From assembly GCA_958299035.1 (NCBI GenBank), contig CATQJL010000001.1, forward strand, positions 75,041,594 through 75,105,593: 64,000 nucleotides of DNA, read 5' to 3'. Under the pieces are notes generated by a model. The model saw only the letters and a list, made by a program, of their open reading frames with translations, made no database searches and had not been told where the DNA came from. Origin of the DNA: Cylicocyclus nassatus (Eukaryota; Nematoda; Chromadorea; Rhabditida; Strongylidae). Of this stretch, positions 13,110-25,240 are shown piece by piece (positions within the stretch are counted from its first letter, which is position 1; each line of letters begins with the position of its first letter). The position numbers and the translations under genes are program-made.

Positions 13110-14790
13110 GTTATAGTTGCCAACTCTCGGCAAAATTTCGCATTAGATTTCATCTCTCTTGACTTTTCAGCGGATGAAAATGGCAAAAATGAGCCCTCAT
13201 CGAAGCTTTCCAGGTCCATATTCAGTACTATACTTCACTTGTTTTCCGTCCTCTCCCTCTTTTCGGACTCTGTCCGCCTACACGTATTTTCACTCAATGC
13301 AGACCCTAGAAAAAGAGAAGAGAAATGCTCAGTTTCGCCATTTTCATGCTCTGAAAATCCAGATATGCATACCTTCGATAGTCTAGAGACGGGGCGCCAA
13401 AAGTGAAGGTTGTTTGAACATCTGACGTCATAAATAGTAGGTTGTTGAAGAAGATCAGAGAAGAGAAAATGACGTAAAACAAATTTAAAAAGCAAAAGAA
13501 ACTGCTGTAACCCGAATAAGAACGCTGCAATAAGGTTTGAAATCTTTCATTTGGCGGTCTCAGTGCAAGTTTTCGCTCCAGGACCAGCAATTCGCAACAA
13601 GGGTTTTGATTTTTGATGCGTCCTTTAAATTTTTCCCCCGCATTGACGTTCCTGTTTCCTGGGACGTTGTCTGGATTGTTGCGCTTATTGTTCTGAGCAA
13701 CAGTCGCCCAAGCTGGAAAAAAATCGATGCGAATGCACTGAAACAGAACAAGGTAAAGAAAAACGCACTTTTTACGGTTTTTCGCAAACAATTCCACCAT
13801 AATCGAAGAGGTAAGGGCGGGGCGGTTGTCTGCATTATGAACAGAAACAAGTTCTATAAAATGCATGAGAAAACCGCGCGAAAAGAGTTAAACTAGGAGA
13901 AAAATAAGAGATTTTCAAAAACATGGTTTTTGCCGGATTTCTCGTTCAAATCAAAAAATGTGGTTTTGGGACGTTGTCAGGGTGAATGTAGAGATCAAGA
14001 GCTTCAATCTGATATATAGCTTGCTGAAATTGGGTTTGAAACAACGAAGAAAAGGGTACCAGAGCCAAATGTCCCGTGCCCCGCGTTTGGGGTAGCGAGG
14101 TAGCGCGCAGCGCGCGGAGACGCAGACGAGCAGCGGAGACAGACCAGAGCCGACGGGGCATTTGGCTCTGGTAGTAGATCTCCGCAGGGTCTCAACGAAA
14201 TCCTCCAACATTATATATCATTCTGATCGTCATGACACGACGAGGAGAGCCGACAACGTCCCAGGCTTTGAAAATCACTCATTAACGAGATAGACCAGCG
14301 TTTTTGTGCGCGATTCCCTGCGCAAGAATTAAGCGCAGTTTCTCGTTCTTATTTAACTCCAATAGCTTTCCTAAACTTCTGAAACTCTATTTTGGTCAAT
14401 TGAGAGGTTAACTGAAAAATTTTGTCCTGTTTTTTGGCGAAAATTCCGCAGAAACCTTCTTTTTAACGTGTAATAGGCTATGAAAACGCTAATTTTTGGT
14501 TTTGCTGGAATAAGCTAATGTTATTATTCCCTATATTTGCTTCAAAAACATATGTTCCGATATAGTCGGGACAGTAACATCCAGGGCGAAGCCCCGGATA
14601 ACTTGTTTTTTTTTCCAGGTGAAGGTTGTGTCCCCTCATAGCCCAAAAAGTGAAGGTTACCAGAGTATGTGGCTCTATGTATCGAGGGTATGCAGATATG
14701 GGTTTCCCTCGGCGAGAAGGCTCCGAAAAGGTGAAAAACTGAAGGACGAAATTTTGCCAAGACACTGCCTTCAAGTCACTTGTTTCACTC
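13110..14790. repeat. Composite inverted-repeat region
   Basis: Inverse matches link 13340-13430 with 14610-14710 (the CGAAGGTATGCATATCTGG-like string), GGCAAAATTTCG near 13130 with its complement near 14755, and GGGACGTTGTC near 13657 with GACAACGTCCC near 14252. An inner stem pairs CCAGAGCCAAATG (14061) with CATTTGGCTCTGG (14158). This reads as one old foldback element, or two nested ones. Long open frames here (such as 13306-13866 minus) overlap on both strands and are not called. Confidence 0.4.
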
Positions 14791-14999
14791 CATGCAATCG
14801 AAAAAAATGTCTAGAAATTTTTATGCACCGTTTCCAACGGTTGCGCCATATTCGAGTCTTGGAAATAGTGTTGTGTGCACCAATTTTCATTGACGAGCTA
14901 CTCTAATGAGTGCAAAGAAAGTGTTATTAATTGGAGTGACCTTCCCAACAAATTTTATACTCTTTTGTATATTATTGACGCTGTTTCCACATCTGCATC

Positions 15000-16630
15000 T
15001 TCCTAATCTGGTTTGCGCTTCTCTGCGTCGAGTTATAAGCATTTTTGGAACGAGAATGAATGCGGGATAAATAAAATTCACGCCAGTCGCAACTCAAATT
15101 TTGAGTATGTGCATAGAAGAAAAAGTTTTTTTTTTGTATAAGAAGTGTCTCAGTATCCAATAATGGAGCTTTTGGCCATTTCTGGGTAATTTCGTAGCAT
15201 TGGCGCATTCACTTTTTCGCTTCAAAAATACTCATAACTAGGTGAGAAACGCACAGCAGATACCAGAGGCAAATTCTAAATCAGCGTCTACGTTCTATAG
15301 AACTTAGAAAGGTATATAATTTAGGGAAGGCACTACGACTAAAAACTTTCTCCTTTTTGGAAATGGACGTAAATCTGTGAAGAACTGCATATGTTTCCCA
15401 TTTCTTCACCTCTGACCATTCTCATGAAATGTTCGCCGTGCCTAATCATCCTGCTGCCTCATTGTGTTCTGCTGATATCGGTGACGATTCATGCTATTTA
15501 AAGGGGTGTTTATCTTCTTCAAATTGGTCCTTGAGCTGTTGTTTCCTACGCGATTCATACACAGCAAAATTGTTGAAAGCACCGCGATTGATGTTTTATG
15601 ATTAGCTATGAATATAGCTTCTGAAGAGAGAAGCTACTAGCAAAGTTTTTAGAAACAATGTAGAACTGAACATTTCCTTCCTAAATTCTACTCGTATGGC
15701 TAATTGAACTATCTTCGTATAAGCACTATGCCTTCAAATCTTCCGCGCGTATCTTTTTTTGGAGCGTGGATTTTTTACAGAGCACTGAAACAAAATGTAT
15801 CTGTATCATTCAGATCCTTAAACATTCTATAATTTTGCATATTAAAAAAATCATTCCACCATCCACAAACCAAAAAAGCACTTTCTATTCGTCACAATGC
15901 TTAACAACAAAAATTGGATAGATCATCTTGACCTTCAGCTTAATCGTATTTGGACCTCAGGTGATGAAAGTTACCTCAACGATATTTTTTTGCGTCAATG
16001 TTAGTGTCAATGCTGAGGCAAAAGATGTTTAAGAGGTAATCAGACATTTTTCTTTCATTACTGACGATATGTGTTGTATTTGACGCACCACGAGTGCATA
16101 TATAAACATAAACATAAACATAAACCAAGATACGTTTAACTCAGAAGATTCATTAGATTTGGAAAATTTAGCTATTCAAGAAAAGCATCAAAAGGATTTC
16201 AAGTTCACAAATCTATTTTTGCTATATTCTCCTTTCCCTCTGACAACTTATGAACTCGTTATTTTTTTGCGTCATAGCAGCTACTTCACTTCCGCCCAAA
16301 AACTGCTGGGCTTATGAAGCTAATCAGTGCTCGCTTTCATATCGCTATGGTTTGAATGAAAATTTGTTACACTTACCTCGTAAGAAGCGAAACTGCGGAA
16401 ATTGATGCTGTAAAAAACACCTCGAAATATAAAGCTAAATATCATTGAATTGGCCTGGATCAATTTTTTCATGCATGTCTGAACGCAAATTCTCGAAAAT
16501 CTTGGCTTATTCATGCACATGAATTAGTGCAACCTGGCTAGTTTTTTAGGAATTTTTCTAAATTTGAAGAAAAAATAGCAAAATATTCATACTCTTCCGC
16601 CCGAGTTCAGGAATCAGTGTTTGTGAATAC
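15000..16630. other. No recognisable gene
   Basis: AT-rich non-coding sequence with one small feature: four tandem ATAAAC units at 16102-16125. Confidence 0.4.
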
Positions 16631-17226
16631 AACAGCTCAGACAATCGCCGGGGGCAGGCGGGCACCGGAAAAATAGATTGCTGATCTCTCGCACCCCGCT
16701 CGCGGATTTTTTGGAAAGCAATCAGGACTTTTCGGAAGACCGCTTGCTGAGTTCTCGATTTCTCAGAGATTCAGCATTATATCTGCAAAAGATAAGAGCG
16801 AAAAAAAATCAACAGGCGATCTCTCAAAAATCCGCTGACTCAGCGAGCGGTCTTCCGAAAAGTCCTGACTGCTTTCCAAAAAATCCGCGAGCGAGGTGCG
16901 AGAAATCAGCAATCTATTTTTCCGGTGCCCGCCTGCCCCCAGAGATTGTCTGAGTGAGACCTCTGCCATATAGAGTCTCACCTTTGCTCGGCTTACGTCC
17001 GAAACTGCGTAAAAAGAGTCCGAGCACTTGCTGAAAGTTTGGCAAGCGCTCGCTGCAAGAAATTATGAGCGCTTGCAAAAAATGCTGTGTTGCTGCCTGC
17101 TGGCAGAATATGCGACCGTAAAGGAAGTGCCGCCCGCTGAAGGTTTGGCCACGCCCCAAAATTCTGCTAGCAGCCTGCAGAAAAGCGCGAGTTTGCGGAC
17201 CTCCTGCCCCGGCGGTTATCTGAGCT
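16630..17226. mobile_element. GC-rich TIR element with internal hairpins
   Basis: The ends are inverted: AGCTCAGACAATCGCCGGGG at 16634 and, as reverse complement, AGCTCAGATAACCGCCGGGG at 17226. The left half (16636-16955) is itself a near-perfect palindrome in which the CTCTCGCACC...AGACCGCT arm recurs inverted. Open frames on both strands mirror each other for that reason. No transposase. The target duplication is not clear. The CTCAGACA tip is shared with elements at 35061 and 55708. Confidence 0.6.
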
Positions 17227-18329
17227 AATGGAGCTAATGCTGGTAAAGTAAATGCTTACGTAATTTCTTAAAAATCACTTCCAAAAAGAAAGCGAATATG
17301 CGATTCAACACAGCTTCGAGAGAATAGACGAATGACGAATAGACGAATACGAATCGCTCAGACAAAAGCTATTTTTTGTTGTGCAAATAATAAAATTTAT
17401 AAATACACATTTAAAAATCCACATACATATCGTTTTACACTCATATAGCACTTGTCTAGTATTCGCACATAGCACGCCTCTAAAATATTGCGGAAAGCTT
17501 CATGTAATTATCATCCTGCTCCACTCCTTCTTTGATGTCTTTCAAGTTGAAACATGCAGTTGACAATGTCCACAACGTAAACAGTTGAAAATGCACAAAT
17601 CTCTCAACCCCCCTCCAGCGTACCCTCAAAAAAAAGTGGCGCAGATATTTTCCTTCCATATGAGCTTATTACGAAAACTGGTACGACTTAACTGCCAGCA
17701 GTAATTTATGTCATAAAAAGTCGCATTCATTGATACTGTTATGTGCAACACATGTAAACCAAAGAATTAATTTCAAATTTGTTTGTGCAGAAGAGAACAC
17801 CGGTTTTTTCGTATATTTTATAGCGTCCAGTTGATTTAAAATTCGATGTCATAACTTGAATGCTTGAAGACCCCGGTTTGCGGTAACACATAGAATTAAG
17901 AAAGGTAGAATCGTTGCATAAAATAACGTTAGCCAGAATGGCTGTTTAGTCAAAGTACAGTACCAAAACTGCCGCCTCAAAATCCTACGATATAATCGCA
18001 CTATCGCGCTGGAAGTGCCGCATCGCGATAACTCGCCTGTACTTCAACCAATCTTATTCTAGTTTGGATTTTTGGAACTTTTGGAAATTTCAAAATCTCA
18101 TGTATAAAGATTTTTTTCGCGACCTTCGGCGATATAAACGCATCGCCGCACCACCATAACTTTTTTCAACCCCGTTCCAATAAATTCTAGCTCAGATGTT
18201 TGGAATAGGCATTCCATAAGCTACCCGAATAAATCCTTAAAATTTGTGAAATCTTGATTTAAATTTTTTGGCTCCATGCCAGAAGTGATCTAAAGTAATG
18301 GCCCGTAGTAAACCCTCATCAGGGCATCT

Positions 18330-18560
18330 CTCTTGAGGCGGACCGCAGTTGATCTCATCGCGCCTCAGCACATTGCCAGGGGAGCGATTGATTTCGAGCA
18401 GATCACTTACTGGACGATCGCGTCTTCAACGATGGGACGTTTCTGCCATTGCTGCATTACTAGTGGAATGGATAAGACTAATGCATTTCAAGCGGCAGGG
18501 CCGTGGTTCGAGCGCGGCAGCGACACCATTTTTGCTACTTGGCCTGGCGACCTTTGATAG
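18330..18560 (+). repeat. Possible tRNA-derived SINE head
   Basis: TAGTGGAATGGATAAGAC (18462) followed by GGCCGTGGTTCGAGCGCGG (18500) resembles degraded polymerase III A and B boxes. A hairpin follows at 18556-18605 in which GATAGCGGC and GATAGCAGCTATC pair across AATCGAT. It lies just upstream of the second copy of the 0.53 kb dispersed repeat. Low confidence. Confidence 0.3.
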
Positions 18561-18619
18561 CGGCCGTTATCGAAAAATCGATGATAGCAGCTATCAAAGA
18601 TCTCGCCTAGCAAACAACG

Positions 18620-19154
18620 ACATAAAACAAATATACAATAATTTGGCACTCATAAGAAGAAAAATTAACTTAGCGAAAAACGAATAAAAAGATAAATTTA
18701 CCTCTTTGTCATCTGAAGCGGTTTTTCCGTGAATAACGTGTATCATCTGTGAGAAGAACGCAAAAAAAAACTTTTTTTCGATTCCGTCGCGCAATCAGCT
18801 GTTCATCGATCCTCTCTCACTTTGGCGCCCGAAATTGTGCAGTTTTGGGAGTTTCGCACCGCAAAAGAACGTGAGCTGCGGTGTTTCGTAAGTCACTCGG
18901 GAGCAACTTACGGAGATTTTCTTTGTGCTCTCCTTTTTAGCACAGTATTTACCTTATGTCGTCGCCCGGCTCATCTCCGATGACTCGGTCGGGAGCTGAT
19001 CTCCCTGCCGGGCTTCATCTGAAGTTCACCTGTAGGGTGACCTTGCATACTTACACCACGGAAAAGTGGGCAGTCCTCATCTCACCCGACAAAGCTTCAT
19101 ATGAGCGCCTCAGGGAAGATCATCTCCCGTGACCGAGCTTTACTACGGGCCAAT
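18620..19154. repeat. Dispersed 0.53 kb repeat, copy 2
   Basis: Second copy of the repeat described at 10826-11356, in the same orientation and with the same GC-rich structured tail. It ends at the same CTACGGGCC boundary. Confidence 0.65.
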
Positions 19155-19554
19155 GTCTCACTGGATGTGCCGCATTACTGTAGCCATCCAAGATAAAGCA
19201 AACGTCGCTGAAGTCAGCAAAGATTTTGGAACTGCAATTCTCATCTGCGCAAGTGCTTTTCGAAACGTTTGAACCTATTATGTCAATACCACTTGTATAA
19301 GAGCACCTGCTACAAGCACTATCATGATAGAACGGTGCAACGCGGGTGCGACCGATCATTGCGCGAAGGGTAAAGATAACAAACAATTAGGTGCGGTCAC
19401 TCTTCTAGGTTTCATTGTGAGAAGAAAAGGACAATTTCCGAGTAATAATGCAAGCCTCCACTTATGCAGCAGCGCAGTGCAGAATGTAATATACTACTAT
19501 GTATTGAGTGCAAAAAGAAGTAGTCAACTCACCCTTGAAAATGTTAACTTGTTC

Positions 19555-20180
19555 GAAATTGACCATCTCACTTGGGTGACCTATTATTTGGAAACCTCAG
19601 AATTTGCTGAAACTCGGCCCACGCTATTTGACATGCTGATAACAAAAACGATGCTGTTATGCTTTTTGGGTTCTTTTAGCAGGCTTACTAGGTATACGAC
19701 GGTAGGCCAAAACATCAATGCAAGTATTTGCATAGTGGATCCATCTGACATAGTCGACGCATATTATGTAGCTAGCATCACTATCACCTCAATAATGACC
19801 CCCCCCCCCCCCAACTCTCCCTCAGTACGACCTACCAGATGTGGCGTGCCACATCCCACGCTTGACCCTGGATTTAGTTAACCATGTTTGGAAATGGCCA
19901 CTTCACTTGAGTGGCTCAATATTGGGAACCCTAATAATTTGCTAGAACTTGGCCCACGGAGGTTATTTGACATGTTATAAATATATTACTAGTTGCGCTC
20001 GGTAGAGCCTTTATGCCTTTTAGCCCATCATTTTCGTTTGCCTAAGTGGGCAAACGAAAACGATGGGGGGGGGGGGGGAAAGGAGGGTATCGAAACGGAA
20101 CTTAGACGGGTGTGAATGGGAGGTGCGGGGGGGGACGTATCCGGCGGTTGTGTGCCACATCTCTTGCTTGACCCTGTTTA
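19555..20180 (+). repeat. Diverged tandem duplication with C14 and G14 tracts
   Basis: Two direct units about 320 bp apart share TTGGGAACCC/TTGGAAACCT, ACTCGGCCCACG/ACTTGGCCCACG, TATTTGACATG and, further on, GTGCCACATC with CTTGACCCTG. A run of 14 C sits at 19799-19812 and a run of 14 G at 20065-20078. A hairpin with arms CCATCATTTTCGTTTGCC and GGCAAACGAAAACGATGG lies at 20030-20067. The 185-codon frame starting 19324 crosses the first unit and is probably fortuitous. Confidence 0.5.
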
Positions 20181-22299
20181 CGTTTATTTTGAATAGTAAT
20201 TTTTGCACACCCTATAGTTTTCCAATGTGATATCTTGATGAGCGATAGTGACGCTGTCACCAAAGGAAAATTGATGCAGTTGAGTTACGGCAAAGAACAT
20301 CGAAGTTGGTGAACATCTTCCAAAAAAGCTTTAATTGCTTTGGTTCCCCAGAACGGCGCAGAGGTTTTAATAAGCAAAATTGATGGTAAACCTTCTTTCG
20401 TTGTTTACTTGTTACTGGGAATATTCAGCGCTTAAATAGTAAGTCGATGATGTATCGTTGTTGCGTCACTTTAAGCAAAAAAGCAATCACGTATAAATCT
20501 TCGTTCACGCATGATCACAGAAAATAAATGCCTAGAAAAACGAACTCTTTAACGATATTCACAATTTTGCAAAGTTTATCTTGTCAAGTTCTGGTAGCTT
20601 AAAAGATTCATTCTGAGTTAAACTATGTGATACAAAATTATGCTTGACTTACAGCATTCATTTTTTTTGCATGTTTAGCTCGTTTGGAGCACTTCTTCTG
20701 CAAATGCTAAGCAGTTTACTGCTAAGGCCAGACTTCGGGAGTATCCCCAAACCTCAAAAGCTTATTAGTCTAACCGCCATTGTTTTCCTCATTCCTCATT
20801 CTGATTAATTTAACTTTTTTCACGTCTATGCATGGATTTTTGTCCTGAAGTACGAATTACGATGTAACAAGTAGACAAATAGAATTAGATGCAAGTGTTT
20901 GCTTTAGCAAGTTGCCAATGTCTCAGCAAACAGACGAGGAGCAATCCAAAAATTAATCTTGTTATTTTCCATGCGACACTTAGCGGAAGCGCAAAAAGCA
21001 AACAACAGCGCCTATTGCATGTGACACGCGCGATCCTAGAGAATTGATGCAGTAAGTCGAGTTTGAAAAGGAGTACGATGATCTTCATTCTCTGTACTTG
21101 ATCTTCAAGCACGAGGATTCTCTGCAATGCTATTGTAGTTACCAATCTCAGACATACTATCAACCTTTGCGATCATTAATTTTATTAGCAATTTCTTCTT
21201 AGGAATGGGCTTGCACGTAGTTTTCCCAATCTAATATAGAATCGGCCCTAGAATTTTTCAAAATTTGAATAACTAAAGGGCTAGCAAAATATTTACTTTT
21301 CGAAGGAAATCTGGTGCCGAAAAAACTACAGGAAATTCATTTTCTGCGATAAAACATTGCTACCAAAGCAAGGAAGCAACGAAAAGCTACTGTGGGGACT
21401 GGTCATAAGTATTTCTGACTTTTTTCTTGAGTTAGCGTCTTTGCGGATGTTCTTGAATCTTAGTTTGATCAACAGAGAATCGAATGCATTCCAAACAATA
21501 ATCACCACCCTCGATCACAAAATTTCACTCTGAATAGTAGGCAAGACGAAAAAAAAGGAATGTAATTATTTCATTTAGTTCGTGAACTTTTTGATCCTTA
21601 GTTCTGTTGTAAAAAGCATTCTAACAATAGGCAAAATATTCGGCACTTTTTTGAGCGAAATTGTTGTTTTGTCTAACAAATTCTATGATTGTTTCAGAAT
21701 TTTTCTAGTCTTAAACTCGGGACAAATCTGTCTCTAGTTCTATACCATACTCATAAACAGCTGAAATTTGCAAGAACCTTGCATATTATGAATTCTGTGT
21801 CTTACAGTAGGAAAGACCTTCAGCTGCAAAGCTGCTTGCTCACATTGGCAACTCCACAAATTAAGCGCGAATCTGAAGTTTGGTGAATAATAAGAATGAC
21901 ATCAAACTTCAGAGACGAGTTTATCTCAATTGCTCTCTTTATTTTCGTCAATTAAATGGAGCCGGAAACAGTAGCGCACGCGACCCGTGTCAAGACCAGA
22001 AGTGGAGAGTAAACAACTTTCAAAGATCATGAACCGACACTGATACTGGCGCAACACAATCACTCAGAGCGTTTTGAGTTGAGCAAAAATCAAACCACTT
22101 TGGCATGCAGTATGCGAATCTTCCATATTTAAGAAGTTGTTGTGATCAAACTGCAGAGGACACGTGCATAGTTGAGAAACGGTACTTTTTTGATTTTAGC
22201 GGAAAAATAATTGAACCAAGTTTGGGTGTTTTTATTGCGGGAACGAGCCAATCAGATACAGCAAGCATGACACCCATAGAAATAAGTCATTGTGACTAA

Positions 22300-25240
22300 T
22301 CATAGAGGATACTAACGTTTTTGTTGGAGTGAGCTTAGCGAACGCCATATGAAGGGAAAAAGTTTATTTGCATGTGAAGGAATGTGTGAGGCATTTGTTT
22401 ACGTTGCAGTAGCGTTTTTTTGTGAAATACTGCGTCCAATTCCGGTTCGGAGTAGTGAGAAAAGGGAGCTTGGCGAAGAAACGATGAGATTTGGGCTTAT
22501 CTAATGTCAGTCGAACTTTTGAGAACTTCTCAAACTACAAGCCTTTGCGACAGCCATGCAATGAAAATTTTCACGTCAATTTGGATTTTTGAAAGTTTTG
22601 AGTTGATTAGGAGCGAACACAGATTACTCACTTTTCCACCCACTACTGAAATGTGTTCAAACTGAACAATGCCTCAAAAGGCGCGAATTTTTTGCGAAGC
22701 GACGCCGCAACGTAATTCAGCCCTTACAACAGCAGCGCTCTGGAGCCTCTTACTTATAGCATTAAATCATGTATCTGTCCCCATCCTCACCCCCCTGTTT
22801 TTGCCGCCGGGAATCTCTATTGGCGGAGAGTCTTGGAGGCCCCAAGATTTGAACGCGGCGTGTGCGGAAGAGTGGCCGCCGCGCGCGGCGTACCTCCTGA
22901 CGTGCAGCCCCTTAAAAGTATTCTGTAGAAGAAGTAAAGTTGGGCTAATTTTAGACACCAGATTACACCTTTTGAGAGTTTGTTACTATTTTCAATTATA
23001 CGAGACATAAGTTTCGTAAATCGGACAAGCATTCATATTCTCTATAGTTTGGTTTAAAATGGGATTTTGCCCAAAACTCGTACCTTTAAATGTAAACGCT
23101 TCAGTCCTTGTTCCATTTGATAGTAGCAGTCCAAGCAAAATTGCTTCTTTTCTCTTTGGCATGTGTCTACTTATTAGAATTAGACCGAGACACCGTCGTA
23201 CAAATAGTGCTAAGCATTTTTCGTGACTCCGAATGCTCTATTTTCTTACACGGTGCAGAAGCTTTGCTTTGTGTGTGAAAATAAAAGCCGTGTAGTATTG
23301 TAATTGAAAATTTATTTGAGTTCATTTAACATTTCAAACTATATACATATATTTCAACGAAATTGTGCAATACAAGCTACTCTATTCTTCCACGACTGCA
23401 AAAAAATTCATTGAGGTTATCACGTTCTGCCAAGTTTTTTTTATAGGATCACCCTTTTCATCAGAAATGATACCATCGCGTTTCGATTCATTTAGCTCTT
23501 CAAATTGCAAAATTGATTATTCAGGCATAAGCAAAGATATTACCTAGAGTTGAATTTCTGAATCTTGAATCGGAATCTCGCAAACAAGCATGTGTGTGCG
23601 CTCAGTCAAAACTTGAAAGGATTGTTGCAGAAGATTTTTTTGCGCAAAGACTTCCCCTGCGCGGTTTCTCATATACAAATGACCTATTGGCACTTACCAA
23701 AGTAGGGAATAATGAAAGGTCTTGACGGGTTTTGCGAAGAAGGTACTAACATCGCTCTCGCACATGCCTGAGGGTGTTTGTTGAACAAGAGACTAAAAAA
23801 ACTTGTGGTATACTGATTCGGTAGCGAATATTAGTCAGTTATTGTGTTGTAATTGTTCTCGGTACCCTGTTTCAGTCCGATGTTCGCGCGAGAACAGTGG
23901 TAATGGCACTGATACCTTTGTTGCACTAAAGAAGAAACTTTTTGTAAAGATTTTATATCGTTTGTACAGTTTCTTGTTGGACAAGGGACAAAACTTTTGA
24001 AGTTACCGGAATTATAGGTCTGCAGTGAATAATGACAATTTTTGGTCCTAACTTGCATCTGCGGTTTGGGTGCATATTACGTGCGCAATTACTGACATAG
24101 CGTATTGAGCGCACTTGCAGAATGAATTTTTTTACTGTACAATTTTACATTTCAATTTCACTTTAACATTATCATGCCTTCTCTACTTTTAAGCAAGATA
24201 CCTACTTTCAAACCTATTTTTCATTCCATCCCAATCGAAGTTTTCACATGGGAACGTCGCATATACAGTTCAATTTATACCTAATCTGGATAAAAATGCA
24301 GTGAATTCTTGTCATTTTGATCGATCTTAGCCTTCTCCCTGCTGTTCTTGTATATGCGACGAAGAGATTTCCATACATTGTTGACGATAATTAAACTAGT
24401 TCTGCTACTTCCTTGTTCTACCAAACGCGTCGTTTTTGTAAGACTTCGAAAACTCCTAGGTTTGAATTTGTGTGTTTTGAAGGCGGTAGCACAAAATCTA
24501 TACAGGGACTAGATTGAACAAAATCTTACATTTTGAGATTGTGATGTTGTATTGACTGGATGGGTTGCATGGCAAAGGAGCTAGCTTTCATCATTTTGCA
24601 GGAAATGAGGAATAAAGTCAGAAAATTCTTTCCACTAGACAGGGGCGAATTTCCGGCACACAGTTTACGGCCTTCTCCACCAAACGCACTACTCATTTTA
24701 TAAGAAAAGACCTATCTGTATGTGAACGAGCTAGGGTAGTGAGAAGCAGTCTACGAAAAAGATCTGAACATAGAAGCAACTCTTCGATTGCTCAGCTTAG
24801 CGCATAGTGTACAAATAATATACAAAAGACAATTACCGCAAGCGTGTCAGCTACTATTCCCATTTGAAATTTTCGACTTGTCAAAAAGTTGGTTTTGGAA
24901 GTTTTGTGCTCACGAGTCTAGTGGCCGGACTTTATAGCAGTTTTGAGTACTGCTTCTTATACCTCTTTTCTATACTTTCTAGTTTCCACGGAAGCCTATA
25001 CTATCCTGCTTTCCGCTTGTCAAGCGCTTTTAGATTGTATGACATAAACGACGGCACAAAGTAGCATCAAAAGTAAACACTCAACCCTCAGAACCTACTT
25101 TTGCTTGTTTACATTTTCGTTCAAGAACACATGACAAGTCAACAAGTTTCGGTCACTGCATATACATATCCCAATGTGGAACCACTCATCAAGCTAACTG
25201 AATGTATATACAATTGTTTCTTGTGTCCATAAACAGCTGG
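22300..25240. other. No recognisable gene between blocks A and B
   Basis: Sequence with no supportable gene. A GC-rich pocket at 22800-22915 contains GCGGCG and CGCCGCGCGCGGCG strings. An open frame at 24864-25064 is hydrophobic but has no recognisable family. Confidence 0.35.

Larger units (their letters stand above)
17450..22300. repeat. Duplicated block A, copy 1
   Basis: Collinear with 36100-41640 in the same orientation. Shared landmarks in order: TTTCAA.TTGAAACATG (17540/36196), CTGCCAGCAGTAA (17690/36320), TTTGTTTGTGCAGAAG (17778/36388), TGTCTCAGCAAACAGAC (20918/40057), AAGCAAACAAC.GCGCCT (20995/40134) and AGTGGAGAGTAAACAAC (21999/41382). Divergence is high and neither copy keeps a shared long reading frame, so it is probably mostly intron or intergenic DNA of duplicated genes. 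Confidence 0.6.

Noticed and set aside
13306..13866. 186-codon minus-strand open frame
   Set aside because: The region is an inverted-repeat composite with equally long frames on the plus strand; no domain or splice context supports coding.
16101..16126. Telomere-like repeat (ATAAAC units)
   Set aside because: Nematode telomeric repeats are TTAGGC type; four ATAAAC units are just a short simple repeat.
19324..19881. 185-codon plus-strand open frame, the longest intact one apart from the mirror-repeat frame at 13306
   Set aside because: It runs through a diverged tandem repeat and the C14 tract, has no recognisable domain, and the second repeat unit does not keep the frame.
20885..21163. Hydrophobic minus-strand frame in block A copy 1
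   Set aside because: The aligned block A copy 2 sequence has indels that destroy the frame, so there is no evidence of coding constraint.
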